A stretch of 64,000 nt of DNA from Desulfatibacillum sp. (GCA_016342355.1 JAEINP010000023.1:1-64000), one strand, 5' to 3'. Numbered from the stretch's first letter, positions 1-8,851 are shown. Numbers and translations are program-made. Notes: a model not told the origin generated them from the sequence alone.

Positions 1-186
1 CTGTTTGATATTGAGGAAGACCCGGACGAAGACGATGCCCTGATGGTTGCCGGTGGCGCGGGGGATTCCGGAGATCTTTTCCAGGTAGAGGAAGAATCCG
101 CCGAAGACGACGGTCTGTTTGATATTGAGGAAGACCCGGACGAAGACGGCGGCCTGTTTGATATTGAAGAAGACCCGGACGAAACA
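1..186 (+). repeat. In-frame minisatellite-like repeat coding for an acidic decapeptide block
   Basis: Bases 1-33 and 115-147 are identical and bases 154-186 differ at a few positions. The unit encodes LFDIEEDPDE; the last two copies are spaced 39 bp. More copies may lie upstream of the window. Such repeats can change copy number by slippage or recombination without breaking the frame. Confidence 0.8.
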
Positions 187-1044
187 GACGCTGCCCTGGA
201 TTTTGATATCGATGAGGCGGATGAGGACCTTTTGGCCGAGGAAACTCCCGGGGAGGCTATTGACCAAGGCTCACATGTTGGTCTTCTTGAGATGGAGGAA
301 GAACTCGGAGAAGCGGGGCCCATGCCTGTCAAGGCGGCCGGGGACTTTTACGAACTGGAGGATACGGGCCTGGAGGATGAAGAAGGTCTCTTTGGTGTGG
401 AGGAACTTCCGGGCGAAGGTTTTTCTGAACCGGACGAATCCGGGGAAGAGCTGTCAACGGGCGGAGACTTCCTTGCTTCCGAAGAGGGGGATGTGGACGA
501 TGACGGTCTGCAAGACCTTGGTATGGAGCTCCCGGATGAGGTTCCTCCTCCTCCCCCAATTATTTCAGCCTCTGCTCATCGGGCAATTTCCTCCAGGGAG
601 GCCGCACGAGGCGCCACGGCTCTCGCGTCAGGAACCGATCAGGCCTCCGGGGTTTCTCGGGGAAAGAAAACTGACGAGGATGTCGCCAGGCTCGAGGGAA
701 TTCTCAAAGCCATGGCGGACCAGATTGAGGGCGTCCGGGTATGCGCCATTTCCGGGATGGACGGCATTGGCCTGGCCGAACACAATCCCAAGGGGGTGGA
801 TACCCTTGCATTTGGGGGAAAGTTTGCCGTAGTCATGCAGCTCATTGGTAAATCCGCCCAGGACCTGAACATAGGCAGGTTTCAGGAGAATTTGGTGCAG
901 ACGGAAAATGCGTGGGTACTCACGCGCTTTTTGAGCCCCGAGTACTATTTGGTCATTGCTGCGGGTAGGGAATCCACCGTGGGGAATGTGCGCATGGTAG
1001 CAAGCAAATATTCCGGGGAACTGGATGAGATTTTCCGCGCATAA
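1..1044 (+). CDS. Acidic-repeat protein with C-terminal Roadblock/LC7 domain (5' end outside window)
   Basis: The frame is open from the first base, so the N-terminus is missing; 347 residues are visible. The N-terminal two thirds are extremely rich in Asp and Glu and carry near-identical blocks LFDIEEDPDE (DNA copies at 1-33, 115-147 and 154-186), then a short proline run. The last ~120 residues, from about base 676, have the Roadblock/LC7 pattern: an amphipathic helix (DVARLEGILKAMADQ), a GMDGIGLAE strand-turn and a C-terminal helix. Roadblock proteins dimerise and act as scaffolds or GAPs for small Ras-like GTPases. A likely MglA partner is encoded at 2857. The acidic tail may be a flexible linker or charge-based interaction surface; that part is inference. 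Confidence 0.75.
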   Translation: MFDIEEDPDEDDALMVAGGAGDSGDLFQVEEESAEDDGLFDIEEDPDEDGGLFDIEEDPDETDAALDFDIDEADEDLLAEETPGEAIDQGSHVGLLEMEEELGEAGPMPVKAAGDFYELEDTGLEDEEGLFGVEELPGEGFSEPDESGEELSTGGDFLASEEGDVDDDGLQDLGMELPDEVPPPPPIISASAHRAISSREAARGATALASGTDQASGVSRGKKTDEDVARLEGILKAMADQIEGVRVCAISGMDGIGLAEHNPKGVDTLAFGGKFAVVMQLIGKSAQDLNIGRFQENLVQTENAWVLTRFLSPEYYLVIAAGRESTVGNVRMVASKYSGELDEIFRA

Positions 1045-1194
1045 ACAGGGGAGGGGAGAAAACCCTCTTGAATTTGTCAATAAATGTGGTAAACATGCAC
1101 AATTGGGTAACAAGGTCTTATTTTGCCTTAAACCGGAAATCTTTGCAGGGGGCCAGGAAAGCAATCCCCTTGCCCAGGATTACAGGAGTCGACA

Positions 1195-1587
1195 TTGCCT
1201 AACCATTTGAAAGGCATCCTGGAAAATATGGCCGACGAGTTGCCAGGCTTTGTGGCGTGCGCCGTGGTGTTGGCAGATGACGGCCTTTCCGTGGCCAAGT
1301 TGTCCCGGGATCCCTCTGTGGATGCTGAAACCACCTCCGCCTATCTGGGGGTGATTGTCAAATCCAACCTCAAGGCCATTAAGTTGCTGGCTGGCGATCA
1401 GGTGACGGACGACATTCTGATCACCACGGACCAACATTATTTTTTGATAAGGCACATTGAAGGCAAACCTTGCTTTCTTTTTTTGATGGCCAAGCGAAAC
1501 GAGTGGCTGGGCAGGGCCAGGCTGCTCATGAAGAAATACGAAAAGGAAGTCACAGACGCCTTGGATAGGAAGGGCAAGTACGCATGA
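1195..1587 (+). CDS. Roadblock/LC7 domain protein
   Basis: This is a 130-residue, single-domain Roadblock/LC7 protein. It has an N-terminal helix (HLKGILENMADELPG), a strand pair around CAVVLADDGLSVA, and a C-terminal helix ending in KKYEKEVTDAL, similar in plan to the C-terminal domain of the preceding gene. The start is TTG at 1195, preceded by AGGAG at 1184-1188; no ATG fits. It overlaps the following kinase gene by four bases (ATGA), so the two are probably translationally coupled. Likely role: scaffold or regulator of the MglA-like GTPase encoded downstream. Family assignment is firm; the exact partner is inferred from context. Confidence 0.75.
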   Translation: MPNHLKGILENMADELPGFVACAVVLADDGLSVAKLSRDPSVDAETTSAYLGVIVKSNLKAIKLLAGDQVTDDILITTDQHYFLIRHIEGKPCFLFLMAKRNEWLGRARLLMKKYEKEVTDALDRKGKYA

Positions 1588-2303
1588 GCCGTCCCGATGA
1601 GCATATTGTGGCTTCCGGAAACCATAGGGCTTTGATAGATACCCTGGACCAAGCCTATTCCACCTTGAGGCACGAACTGGTCAATTCGGTCAACTCCCTA
1701 AAGATCACGCTTCAGGTTCTGGCAGCCCAGTTTGAGAGTTTTGATCGGGTTAAACGGGCCGAATACATGGAGCGGGCCCTTGCTCAGGTAGCCAGGCAAC
1801 AGCGGTTTATTGAAAAATTGCGCAGTTACTCAGCGCCAGAGCCGGAGAATTCACCTGTACCTTTGCTTGTGTTCTGGAGCGATTTTCTTGTACCTGTCAG
1901 CGAGAAACTGGCCAGGCTAAATATAGGATTCAGCCAGGATTGTGACGCCGGAGCCTGTACGCTGTGTGCAGACAAAAAGGCCTTGAGCCGGGTTTTGGAT
2001 TACCTGATTGACAACGCAGTAGATGCCCTGGAAGGGACGGAGAGTCCCAAAGTTTTTTTGGCAGCGACCGCCAGGGAGGGTCATGTAGTCATTTCTGTAG
2101 CCGACAATGGGAAAGGCATTTCCAACGAACACCACAAAAAAATATTGGTTCCACTGTTCTCCACTAAGGAAGGGAGAGACGGTCTGGGGCTTTCCATTTC
2201 CCACAGAATGGTGGTTAAAATGGGAGGGGAACTAAGAATTGAAAGTGCAAAAGGCCAGGGCACTACAGTTGAGGTCTGGTTAAATACTATGGACAGCTTT
2301 TAA
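1584..2303 (+). CDS. Small cytoplasmic sensor histidine kinase
   Basis: The protein has 239 residues and no membrane segment or separate sensor domain. A probable phospho-accepting His30 sits in an R-H-E-L context at the start of a HisKA-like helical hairpin. The HATPase_c half has an N box (DNAVDAL, about residue 140), G1 (DNGKGI, about 173), F box (LFSTKEG) and G2 (GLGLSI, about 200). Lacking its own input domain, it probably takes its signal through a partner such as the Roadblock protein whose stop codon it overlaps. No dedicated response regulator lies beside it; the receiver of the hybrid kinase at 4564 is one candidate target. Confidence 0.85.
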   Translation: MSRPDEHIVASGNHRALIDTLDQAYSTLRHELVNSVNSLKITLQVLAAQFESFDRVKRAEYMERALAQVARQQRFIEKLRSYSAPEPENSPVPLLVFWSDFLVPVSEKLARLNIGFSQDCDAGACTLCADKKALSRVLDYLIDNAVDALEGTESPKVFLAATAREGHVVISVADNGKGISNEHHKKILVPLFSTKEGRDGLGLSISHRMVVKMGGELRIESAKGQGTTVEVWLNTMDSF

Positions 2304-2317
2304 AAGGACAACAGTGA

Positions 2318-2758
2318 ATGGAATACGGGTTTGGACAAAAGGAACTCGACAGAGTTGAGAGCATCCTGAAGGAAGAGCTCATCGACATCGGGGTGAATGT
2401 CACCTTGCTCATTGACATGGCCGGCAACATTATAGCCCGGTGCGATGATGGGAACTGCCAGCATGATCTGTATTCGCTGGCTGCCCTTGCCGCAGGCAAT
2501 TTTGGGGCGGTTAACGCAATGGCTCAGATTGTCGGCGAGGAGAATTTTACGCTTCTTTTCCACAAAGGGGAATCGGAAAGCATCCATTTTTCCAAGGTGG
2601 AGGATGACTTTCTGCTGATTACCATATTCGGCAACGATGTTTCCTTAGGATTTTTGAGGCTCCGGGTGGAAGAAGTGGCAAAAAAAATTAAGGATTCGTT
2701 GCTTTATAAAACGATGCTCCTTGCCAATTTGCTGGATTCGGAGTCGGACGCCGACTAG
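2318..2758 (+). CDS. mglB-like: MglB-like Roadblock/LC7 protein
   Basis: The protein has 146 residues. Its order of motifs follows Myxococcus MglB: LLIDMAGNIIA, then SLAALAAGNFGAVNAMAQIVGEE, a strand with FHKGESESIHF, and a last helix after SLGFLRLRVEEVAKK. MglB is the GTPase-activating partner that inactivates MglA and sets cell polarity. The gene lies just upstream of an mglA homologue, the same B-then-A order as in myxobacteria. The ATG follows the kinase stop by 14 bases. A GAP role is inferred from family and synteny; another scaffolding function is possible because two more Roadblock proteins sit in the same operon. Confidence 0.75.
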   Translation: MEYGFGQKELDRVESILKEELIDIGVNVTLLIDMAGNIIARCDDGNCQHDLYSLAALAAGNFGAVNAMAQIVGEENFTLLFHKGESESIHFSKVEDDFLLITIFGNDVSLGFLRLRVEEVAKKIKDSLLYKTMLLANLLDSESDAD

Positions 2759-2856
2759 GTTTTTACCCGGGCAGGAAGGAAACGCTTCCCGTGGAGTATG
2801 GGCTGCAAGGCGGGTCATTGAGTACAGACGAAAACTGGCAATGAGAGGGATCAGCA

Positions 2857-3462
2857 TTGGCATTCATCAATCTGAAAAAGAAGGAAGTACAGGTCAAGAT
2901 CGTCTATTACGGCCCCGGCAGGGGTGGGAAGACGACCAACCTGGAGTATATTTTCAAGAAATTTCAGGAGCGAATCAAGTCCGACATGGTCAGCATCAAG
3001 ACTCATGGGGACCGGACCCTGTATTTCGACTTCTTTCCTTTTGATATCGGCAAGATCAAGGGATACGACATCAAGGTCAATCTCTACACGGTGCCTGGCC
3101 AGGTAAAATACAATGCCACCCGGAGGTTGGTCCTCCAAGGGGTGGATGGCGTGGTTTTTGTGGCGGATTCCATGGCATTACGCCGGGAACACAATTTTCT
3201 TTCCCTGAAGAATCTCCAGGAAAACCTGGCTGCATATAACAAGAATATTTTCAAAATTCCCCTGGTCTTACAGTACAATAAACGCGACCTGGCCAAGCAA
3301 GGCATCCAGCTTTTGACCATTGAGCGCATGGAAAAGGACCTCAACAGCAAATTGAAGGTCCCCAGTTTTGGCGCCAGCGCAATGAGTGGAGAAAATGTTG
3401 TGCCGACCCTGAAGAAGATTATTTCCATTGCCGTGGCATCCTTGCATAAGGAACTCAAATAG
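2857..3462 (+). CDS. mglA: MglA-like small Ras-family GTPase
   Basis: This 201-residue GTPase starts MAFINLKKKEVQVKIVYYGP, almost the MglA signature. The P-loop is G19-P-G-R-G-G-K-T26, the switch II/G3 region is TVPGQ (MglA-type, with Pro-Gly in place of Asp-x-x-Gly), and G4 is NKRD. The start is TTG at 2857 with an upstream GAGGGA; no better start lies in frame. MglA-GTP marks the leading pole in Myxococcus and drives motility and polarity switching. Here it follows an MglB-like gene and two other Roadblock genes, which supports one GTPase module. Whether this organism glides or twitches cannot be seen. Confidence 0.9.
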   Translation: MAFINLKKKEVQVKIVYYGPGRGGKTTNLEYIFKKFQERIKSDMVSIKTHGDRTLYFDFFPFDIGKIKGYDIKVNLYTVPGQVKYNATRRLVLQGVDGVVFVADSMALRREHNFLSLKNLQENLAAYNKNIFKIPLVLQYNKRDLAKQGIQLLTIERMEKDLNSKLKVPSFGASAMSGENVVPTLKKIISIAVASLHKELK

Positions 3463-3472
3463 GAGAAGGCCA

Positions 3473-4258
3473 TTGACGACCACCAAAGATGAAGAATTGA
3501 TTGCGGCTGAAGCGGACGCTCGACTGGATGAGTTTTTTGCAGAGGATGAATGGCAAGCGGATTTGGAGGACAAAGGCCAGGACCCTGCGAAAGATCTCGA
3601 CATCAAGGAGTTGAAGGCCCTTATCCTTTCCTTGGATTGGGAAATTTCCGATGAGATCATGGACAAACTCAAGAGCGAAGTGGAAAGGCTCAAATCAAAG
3701 TGGGAAGACGACCCGGTGGTTAAAACTTTTCTTTCCCTGCTTGATAACCTGAGGAAATATATTTCCAAACGCAAGGCAGATGCCCATCCCGACTCTGTGG
3801 GGTTGCTCCAGAATGCCTATAAAAATCTGGAGAAAGTCCTATCCATGCCCAATTTGGACCAGGAGTCCAGAAAACAAATCGTTATGGAGGATGTGGCCCG
3901 TTTCAAGAAACTCAGGGAGGAAATTGCCGCCTCCAAGACAAGCAAAACGGCCGGCGCATCCGGGCCTGATTTGGAATTCCCTGAAATCAGCGCCCAAGCC
4001 CCGCAAGCCGCCGCCATGCCTGAGCAGGATGAGGATACCAGCGCCGAATCCATGGTTTCCGTGGAATCTCCTGCTAGAGAGGCGCCTGGTGGAGCAGCGG
4101 TTCCGGGTATGGGTTCGGGATCCATATCCCTTGATACCGGAACCCTGGAAGTGATTCTGGAAAAGGTTGTCATAGCTATTGCTGAGCTAACAGAAACCGT
4201 CCGGGACGAATTGGCCGCCCTGCGGGAGGAAATTCAAGCTATTAAGACCCAGGGCTGA
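3473..4258 (+). CDS. Uncharacterised helical protein of the mgl operon
   Basis: I do not recognise a named family. The start is TTG at 3473, with AGGAG at 3461-3465 right after the mglA stop; a longer reading frame from ATG 3428 would run into mglA and lacks a ribosome site. The 261-residue product has an acidic N-terminus, a central helical region of about 115 residues (D-I-K-E-L-K-A-L onward, including LDNLRKYISKRKADAHPDS), a low-complexity Ala/Pro/Glu linker, and a C-terminal coiled-coil helix (VILEKVVIAIAELTETVRDEL). Close packing with mglA suggests an effector or adaptor of the GTPase; that is inference. Confidence 0.7.
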   Translation: MTTTKDEELIAAEADARLDEFFAEDEWQADLEDKGQDPAKDLDIKELKALILSLDWEISDEIMDKLKSEVERLKSKWEDDPVVKTFLSLLDNLRKYISKRKADAHPDSVGLLQNAYKNLEKVLSMPNLDQESRKQIVMEDVARFKKLREEIAASKTSKTAGASGPDLEFPEISAQAPQAAAMPEQDEDTSAESMVSVESPAREAPGGAAVPGMGSGSISLDTGTLEVILEKVVIAIAELTETVRDELAALREEIQAIKTQG

Positions 4259-4293
4259 TCCGGGGTTCTTGTTTAAAGGAGTTGCAGTATCCT

Positions 4294-4482
4294 ATGGAAA
4301 GCACCGTAATATTTTGTGAAGAATGCGGACATAAAAATGTGGTTCCCATTGAAGTCCTCACGGATGGTACTAAACCAGTCAAGTGCGCAGGCTGCCGGGA
4401 TGTTTTGCGTATTGTCAGAAAAGATGAGAAAAATCCTGAGGTAATAGTTAAAAAGGACGAGAAACAAGACTCCCTTTTTTAA
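4294..4482 (+). CDS. Zinc-ribbon mini-protein
   Basis: The product has 62 residues. Two Cys-x-x-Cys knuckles (CEECGHKN and CAGCRD, about 24 residues apart) form a typical zinc ribbon, followed by a lysine/glutamate-rich tail. ATG 4294 is preceded by AAGGAG at 4276-4281. It resembles the short zinc-ribbon domains often attached to regulators in deltaproteobacteria, but here it stands alone. Position between the unknown helical protein and a hybrid kinase suggests an accessory regulatory role. Confidence 0.7.
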   Translation: MESTVIFCEECGHKNVVPIEVLTDGTKPVKCAGCRDVLRIVRKDEKNPEVIVKKDEKQDSLF

Positions 4483-4563
4483 AACCAAAGCCGAACCTAA
4501 AATCAGATTCCGGGCTGCAAACCTCCTTTTTTTGTCTTATTGTTATAATCATGAGGCCCGTAA

Positions 4564-7281
4564 ATGTTAGAAACCCAATGGGATCGCAGATCGCAACAAC
4601 TTGGAATTCTAAGTCAATTCCTGCGTCTGGCCAATTCCAATCGGGGAGAACATGCGGTTTTCGCCACTATGGTGGAGGGGGCGGTTGAGTTGCTGGAGGC
4701 CGAAGCGGCTACGATTGCTCTCCTGGACAGGGAAGATCCCTCCCACCTTGTTTTTTCCTATACCGCGGGAAAGGTGGCTGATACGCTTCAAGGGCAACGG
4801 TTCCCCGTGGGACAGGGCATTATCGGATGGGTGGTGGAGAACGATCTTTCCCAGTTAGTGAATGACGCCAAAAACGACCCTCGATTTTCAGGGACCGCAG
4901 ATAAAAGTTCGGGTTTTACAACCTTTTCAGTAGCATGCGCCCCTATCAAAAGCCGGGGCAAAGTCATTGGGGCCATAGAAGTTCTCAACAAAAAGGGCGG
5001 ACTGTTTACAGATAGCGACCAGGACCTCCTGAATATTGTGGTGGATATTGCCGCCCTGGGCTTTTCCGCGGTTCCCATTAAAGCGCAAGGGCCAGTTAAA
5101 GCAGAATCCCCCCTTGTGCAGCCTCCCGGGCTGGAAAAGCGTTCCCAGTCGGACCTTCCCCAGGTTTGCCGGAATGCCCTGTTGGAAGGCATTAACGAGG
5201 GCATTATGGTCATGTCCCCTGATGCCGTTATTTCCCATGTAAACCGGGCATTTCTCACCTTCCTGCGTAAGAATGAAAAGGATGTGGTGGGCAGGAAATG
5301 CCACGAGGTCCTGTTTAACAACCCCATGGTTTGCGACCCTTGCATCAAGGACGATATCCTTAATGCCGCCAAGGATGACCCGGCCAAAAGGGCTTGCAAA
5401 AGTCTGGCTATGGCCGGACGCTCCATGGCTACCGTTGCGTCCGCGCTTGCCTCCAAAGGGGGAGATCCTCCCGCATTCATACTTACCGCCCGCGACACAA
5501 CCCTCCTGGACCGCCAGGTGGCTTTGCTGAAAGCCGCCAATATTGTGGCTGGCTTATGCTTTTCGGGAAAGTCCGCCTCTGGCCAGGCCGATATGATTTT
5601 GGAGGAACTGGGCCAAGCGGCAGGCGCCTCCCGTTGCTACTGGTTTTCCAACATAGCGGTGGAAAACCAAAGAATTTTCGCTCGGCAGGTAGCGGAGTGG
5701 TGTGTTCCGGGTTTTTCTTCCCAGGAAGGGGACTCCCGGCTGGAAAGGACCAAGTACCCCAAAAGATGGCGCAAAAAATTCGCCAAGGGATGGTTTGTTT
5801 CGGAAACCGAATCCAGTTCGCCGGATAATGCTATTTCTAAATTCAAGAGCGAGGACATCCAGGCAATCCTGTTGATTCCCCTGTTTGTCAGAGGAAAATT
5901 CCAGGGAGTGATTGGCTTTGACAATTGCAAATCCATGGCCCCCTGGCGTGCGGCAGAGGCAAGCATATTGAAGTTCGCCGTGGATTCTTTTGCCCGAGGC
6001 CTGGAACGGGAAAAGGCCCGGCAAGAGCAACAGGACGCCCATAAAGCAGCCAGCGCCGTTTCCTTGGTGGAACGCAAATCGCTGGAATCCGTCGCCCTTA
6101 AGGATGAAGACCTGGAGGAAAAGCCCACTGATGAGGAAGTGGACGTGGAAACCGGCCAGTACATTTTCCGTGATCGGGTTGCCTTGTCCCAGCACATGGA
6201 GGTCATGGGGGAAATTGTGTCCGGAGTGGCCCATAATTTTCGCAATGTGCTAGCCGGGATTATTTCCAATGCCCAGTTAATCCAGATGAAATACGGAGGC
6301 CTGAACGGCTTGGACCGGCAGACGGATGCCTTGCTGGATTTGGCATCCATGGGCTCAGACCTCATACGCAGTATTTTGCAATATTCCAGACCGGATTCCA
6401 CTGGCGATAAATCAGTATTTGACGCGACCCAGTTGCTGCGTGAAATTTATCAGGTGGTTTCCAAGGTCTTTGACAAACGCATTATAACCCACCGGAGTCT
6501 ACCGGACCCCTTGCCTGTTTACGGAAACAGGTCGGAATTGGGTCAGGTGTTCATGAATTTGTGCACCAATGCCCGGGATGCCATGCCAGCGGGCGGGCGT
6601 CTGGATATCCGGGCGTCTCTCACCCTGGAAGGGGTGCAGATCATAGTTTCCGATACTGGCCAGGGTATGGACATGGAAACCTCCCAGGCGATTTTTAAGC
6701 CGTTTTTTACCACCAAGGAACCTGGCAAGGGCACCGGTCTAGGCCTTTCCACGGCCCATGCCATTGTGAAGGACCATGGCGGAGAAATTCGTGTCAATTC
6801 CAAGGTTGGCAAAGGCACCACCTTTACTGTGCTTCTGCCCCTTACCTCTCAGGCGCCCGTGGCCGAACCCGTGCCATGCTCACAGACCATATTGGGCAAA
6901 GGGGAAAAAATACTGATTATCGATGATGACCAAGATTTTTTGTCCCCCTTGGCAGACCTTCTGAAGGAAATTGGGTATTTTCCCAGAGCAATAAGCTCTG
7001 CCTACATGGGCATTGAGGAATTTGCCGGGTGGAAACCCCATTTGGTTCTGTTGGATAGAAATATGCCGGATATGAGCGGCAGCGAAGCGGTCGTTAAACT
7101 TCTGTCCATAGACCCCAAGGCCAGGATTATTATAATGTCCGGTTATGATGACGTAGGACCCGATGCCCTGGAAGATGACGTCCGCAATATGATAGCGGGA
7201 TATTTGTCCAAACCCGTGGAGCTGGCAAAACTCACCCAGACCATGCACAAAGCCATGGGAACCAGCGAGGACAAGGCATAG
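4564..7281 (+). CDS. GAF-PAS-GAF hybrid histidine kinase with receiver domain
   Basis: The protein has 905 residues and no transmembrane helix, so it is a cytoplasmic hybrid kinase. Visible order: GAF (about 10-165, with the GQGIIGWV motif), PAS (about 205-300, GINEGIMVMSPDA), a second GAF-like region (about 320-480), HisKA with the phospho-accepting His in GVAHNFRN (about 556), HATPase (N box NARDAM, DTGQGMD, GTGLGLST) and a C-terminal receiver with phospho-acceptor Asp in LLDRNMPDM (about 830). It is the last gene of the mgl block, and a hairpin terminator follows. It could integrate small-molecule signals and feed the polarity module. The ligand is unknown. Confidence 0.9.
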   Translation: MLETQWDRRSQQLGILSQFLRLANSNRGEHAVFATMVEGAVELLEAEAATIALLDREDPSHLVFSYTAGKVADTLQGQRFPVGQGIIGWVVENDLSQLVNDAKNDPRFSGTADKSSGFTTFSVACAPIKSRGKVIGAIEVLNKKGGLFTDSDQDLLNIVVDIAALGFSAVPIKAQGPVKAESPLVQPPGLEKRSQSDLPQVCRNALLEGINEGIMVMSPDAVISHVNRAFLTFLRKNEKDVVGRKCHEVLFNNPMVCDPCIKDDILNAAKDDPAKRACKSLAMAGRSMATVASALASKGGDPPAFILTARDTTLLDRQVALLKAANIVAGLCFSGKSASGQADMILEELGQAAGASRCYWFSNIAVENQRIFARQVAEWCVPGFSSQEGDSRLERTKYPKRWRKKFAKGWFVSETESSSPDNAISKFKSEDIQAILLIPLFVRGKFQGVIGFDNCKSMAPWRAAEASILKFAVDSFARGLEREKARQEQQDAHKAASAVSLVERKSLESVALKDEDLEEKPTDEEVDVETGQYIFRDRVALSQHMEVMGEIVSGVAHNFRNVLAGIISNAQLIQMKYGGLNGLDRQTDALLDLASMGSDLIRSILQYSRPDSTGDKSVFDATQLLREIYQVVSKVFDKRIITHRSLPDPLPVYGNRSELGQVFMNLCTNARDAMPAGGRLDIRASLTLEGVQIIVSDTGQGMDMETSQAIFKPFFTTKEPGKGTGLGLSTAHAIVKDHGGEIRVNSKVGKGTTFTVLLPLTSQAPVAEPVPCSQTILGKGEKILIIDDDQDFLSPLADLLKEIGYFPRAISSAYMGIEEFAGWKPHLVLLDRNMPDMSGSEAVVKLLSIDPKARIIIMSGYDDVGPDALEDDVRNMIAGYLSKPVELAKLTQTMHKAMGTSEDKA

Positions 7282-7314
7282 GGCTGTTAGAGAACCGTAT
7301 TTGCGGGGTGAAAT

Positions 7315-7338
7315 GGCGGCCACTGGCCGCCGTATTTT
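7315..7338 (+). terminator. Rho-independent terminator after the hybrid kinase
   Basis: A 7-bp perfect stem (GGCGGCC at 7315-7321, GGCCGCC at 7325-7331) with a 3-nt loop is followed by GTATTTTGT. It lies 33 bases after the kinase stop and would end the mgl operon. Confidence 0.6.
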
Positions 7339-7415
7339 GTGGCAGGACAGGGAGGAGTTGCAGGCTGCGCGACCTGTCTTTCTATAAAGATTGATTTTAA
7401 CGGAGTAAAAGGCCC

Positions 7416-7880
7416 ATGCGCCGTAGCGACAAGGAAATCACCCACATTACAGCCATTGAGGCGGTTATTGCAAAAGCCCGGGTTTGCAGGGTGGCGTTCA
7501 GTGACGAAAATCAGCCCTACATTGTTCCCCTGTGCTTTGGCTACACTTCCGGCTATTTTTACGTTCACAGCGCAGCACTTGGAAAAAAGCTGGATATACT
7601 CCGCAATAATCCCCTGGTGTGCGTCCAACTGGAAACCGGGGTGGAGGTCATCCCGGGCGAAGGCCCTTGCAATTGGGGCATGCGCTATCAAAGCGTGACG
7701 GCCATGGGAAAAGCCCGTTTTGTGGAGGACATGGAAGGCAAACGGCAGGCCTTGGACCACATCATGGCCCGGTATACGGATCAATGGACGCCTTTCCCTG
7801 AAAAGGCCCTGAATAACACCGTTGTCATTGAAGTGGAAATCACCCAAATCACCGGCAAACAGTCGGGGCAGCCGACCTGA
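7416..7880 (+). CDS. Pyridoxamine 5'-phosphate oxidase-fold protein (NimA-like)
   Basis: The 154-residue product has the split-barrel flavin-binding fold of the PNPOx/NimA family: the N-terminal helix ITAIEAVIAKARVCRVAF, the strand YIVPLCFGYTSGYFYVHSA, GKKLDILRNNPLVCVQLE, and a later SVTAMGKARFVED strand. Family members bind FMN or F420; some reduce nitroimidazoles, others have unrelated redox roles. ATG 7416 follows CGGAGTAAAAGG. It stands alone between a terminator and a convergent gene. Substrate cannot be told from sequence. Confidence 0.8.
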   Translation: MRRSDKEITHITAIEAVIAKARVCRVAFSDENQPYIVPLCFGYTSGYFYVHSAALGKKLDILRNNPLVCVQLETGVEVIPGEGPCNWGMRYQSVTAMGKARFVEDMEGKRQALDHIMARYTDQWTPFPEKALNNTVVIEVEITQITGKQSGQPT

Positions 7881-7912
7881 TATGGAAGCATCGCCAATGT
7901 CCCACAGTGGAC

Positions 7913-8851
7913 CTAAAGTTTGGGAAAGGCTTTCAGGAAAACCCTGATGCCCCTGTTCAGCATAAAATTGTTCAGGGCTCTTTCGTCGATAGCTTCCACC
8001 TTGGGCAGGAGGCGGTACAGGGAGCCCAAAACATATTTGGCGCCATCAGTCAGGCTTGGAAGATCCTTGGCCACTGTCTCCACCTGATCTGCCAGGGCCT
8101 GCATAATCCTCCCGGAGTTTTTCAAGAGGCCCCGCATGTCTTCCTGGTCATCCAGCAGGGTATCGGCCTTGCCTATAACCGAGGCCATGGCCTTGCTCTC
8201 CCCCGCCACAGCACCAGTGATTACATTCAGATTGTCGATGAACGGCCCCCTGGTTAAAGCCTTGATGCCTTCCGTATCCTCCAGCAAATCATCGGCCTTG
8301 GCGATAATCGATTCAATCCTGTGGCTGTTTGAGGCCACGGTGCGGGCAATGGTTGCCAAGTCGGTAAACAGGCTGCTTTGGGCGATGGCTTTAAGGCCTT
8401 CGGTATCCTCCAGGATATCATCAGCCTTGCACACTAAAGAGGTGATCTGGGTTTTGTTTTGCACCACCATGTCCGTGATGCTCACCAGATTTTCCAGGAG
8501 GGGGCCAATAGCCAGGGCCAGGGCAGTGACGGATTTTTCCCCCTTTACTATGATGCTCTCCAGTTCGTCTTTGTTTTTGGTGAAAAGCCGGTCCCCTTCC
8601 ACGGCCAGGGACGTGCCTTTTTCCAAAATGGCCACCACGTTTTCCTTATTGTCTGAAATGGTTTTCAAGAGAGTGCCAAGGTCTTCCACAACTCCAACTT
8701 CTATAAGGTTTTTCAGGGAAACCTGGAGTTTGTCCACCACCTTGGTCATGCTAAGGCTCCGGGCGAGGTTGGCTGTCCGGGAAGGTTTGGGGGTCTTGGC
8801 TGCCTTGGGGGTTTTAGCTGCTTTGGGGACCCTGCCTTTAGTACTCTCCAT
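7913..8851 (-). CDS. Repetitive helical protein of unknown function
   Basis: I do not recognise a named family. ATG 8851 is preferred because GAGG sits just upstream; a GTG at 8857 would overlap that site. The N-terminus (first ~30 residues) is basic and Ala/Lys/Pro rich with the repeat KAAKTPKAAKTPKPS. The rest is long amphipathic helix with internally repeated units (SIIAKADDLLEDTEGIKAL and SLVCKADDILEDTEGLKAI, plus a weaker third, SVIGKADTLLDDQED). The helical repeats recall tails of MCE-type lipid-transport proteins, but no signal or membrane segment is present. It lies 303 bases beyond a Ser/Thr kinase gene and could be a substrate of it. Confidence 0.65.
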   Translation of the reverse strand: MESTKGRVPKAAKTPKAAKTPKPSRTANLARSLSMTKVVDKLQVSLKNLIEVGVVEDLGTLLKTISDNKENVVAILEKGTSLAVEGDRLFTKNKDELESIIVKGEKSVTALALAIGPLLENLVSITDMVVQNKTQITSLVCKADDILEDTEGLKAIAQSSLFTDLATIARTVASNSHRIESIIAKADDLLEDTEGIKALTRGPFIDNLNVITGAVAGESKAMASVIGKADTLLDDQEDMRGLLKNSGRIMQALADQVETVAKDLPSLTDGAKYVLGSLYRLLPKVEAIDERALNNFMLNRGIRVFLKAFPKL

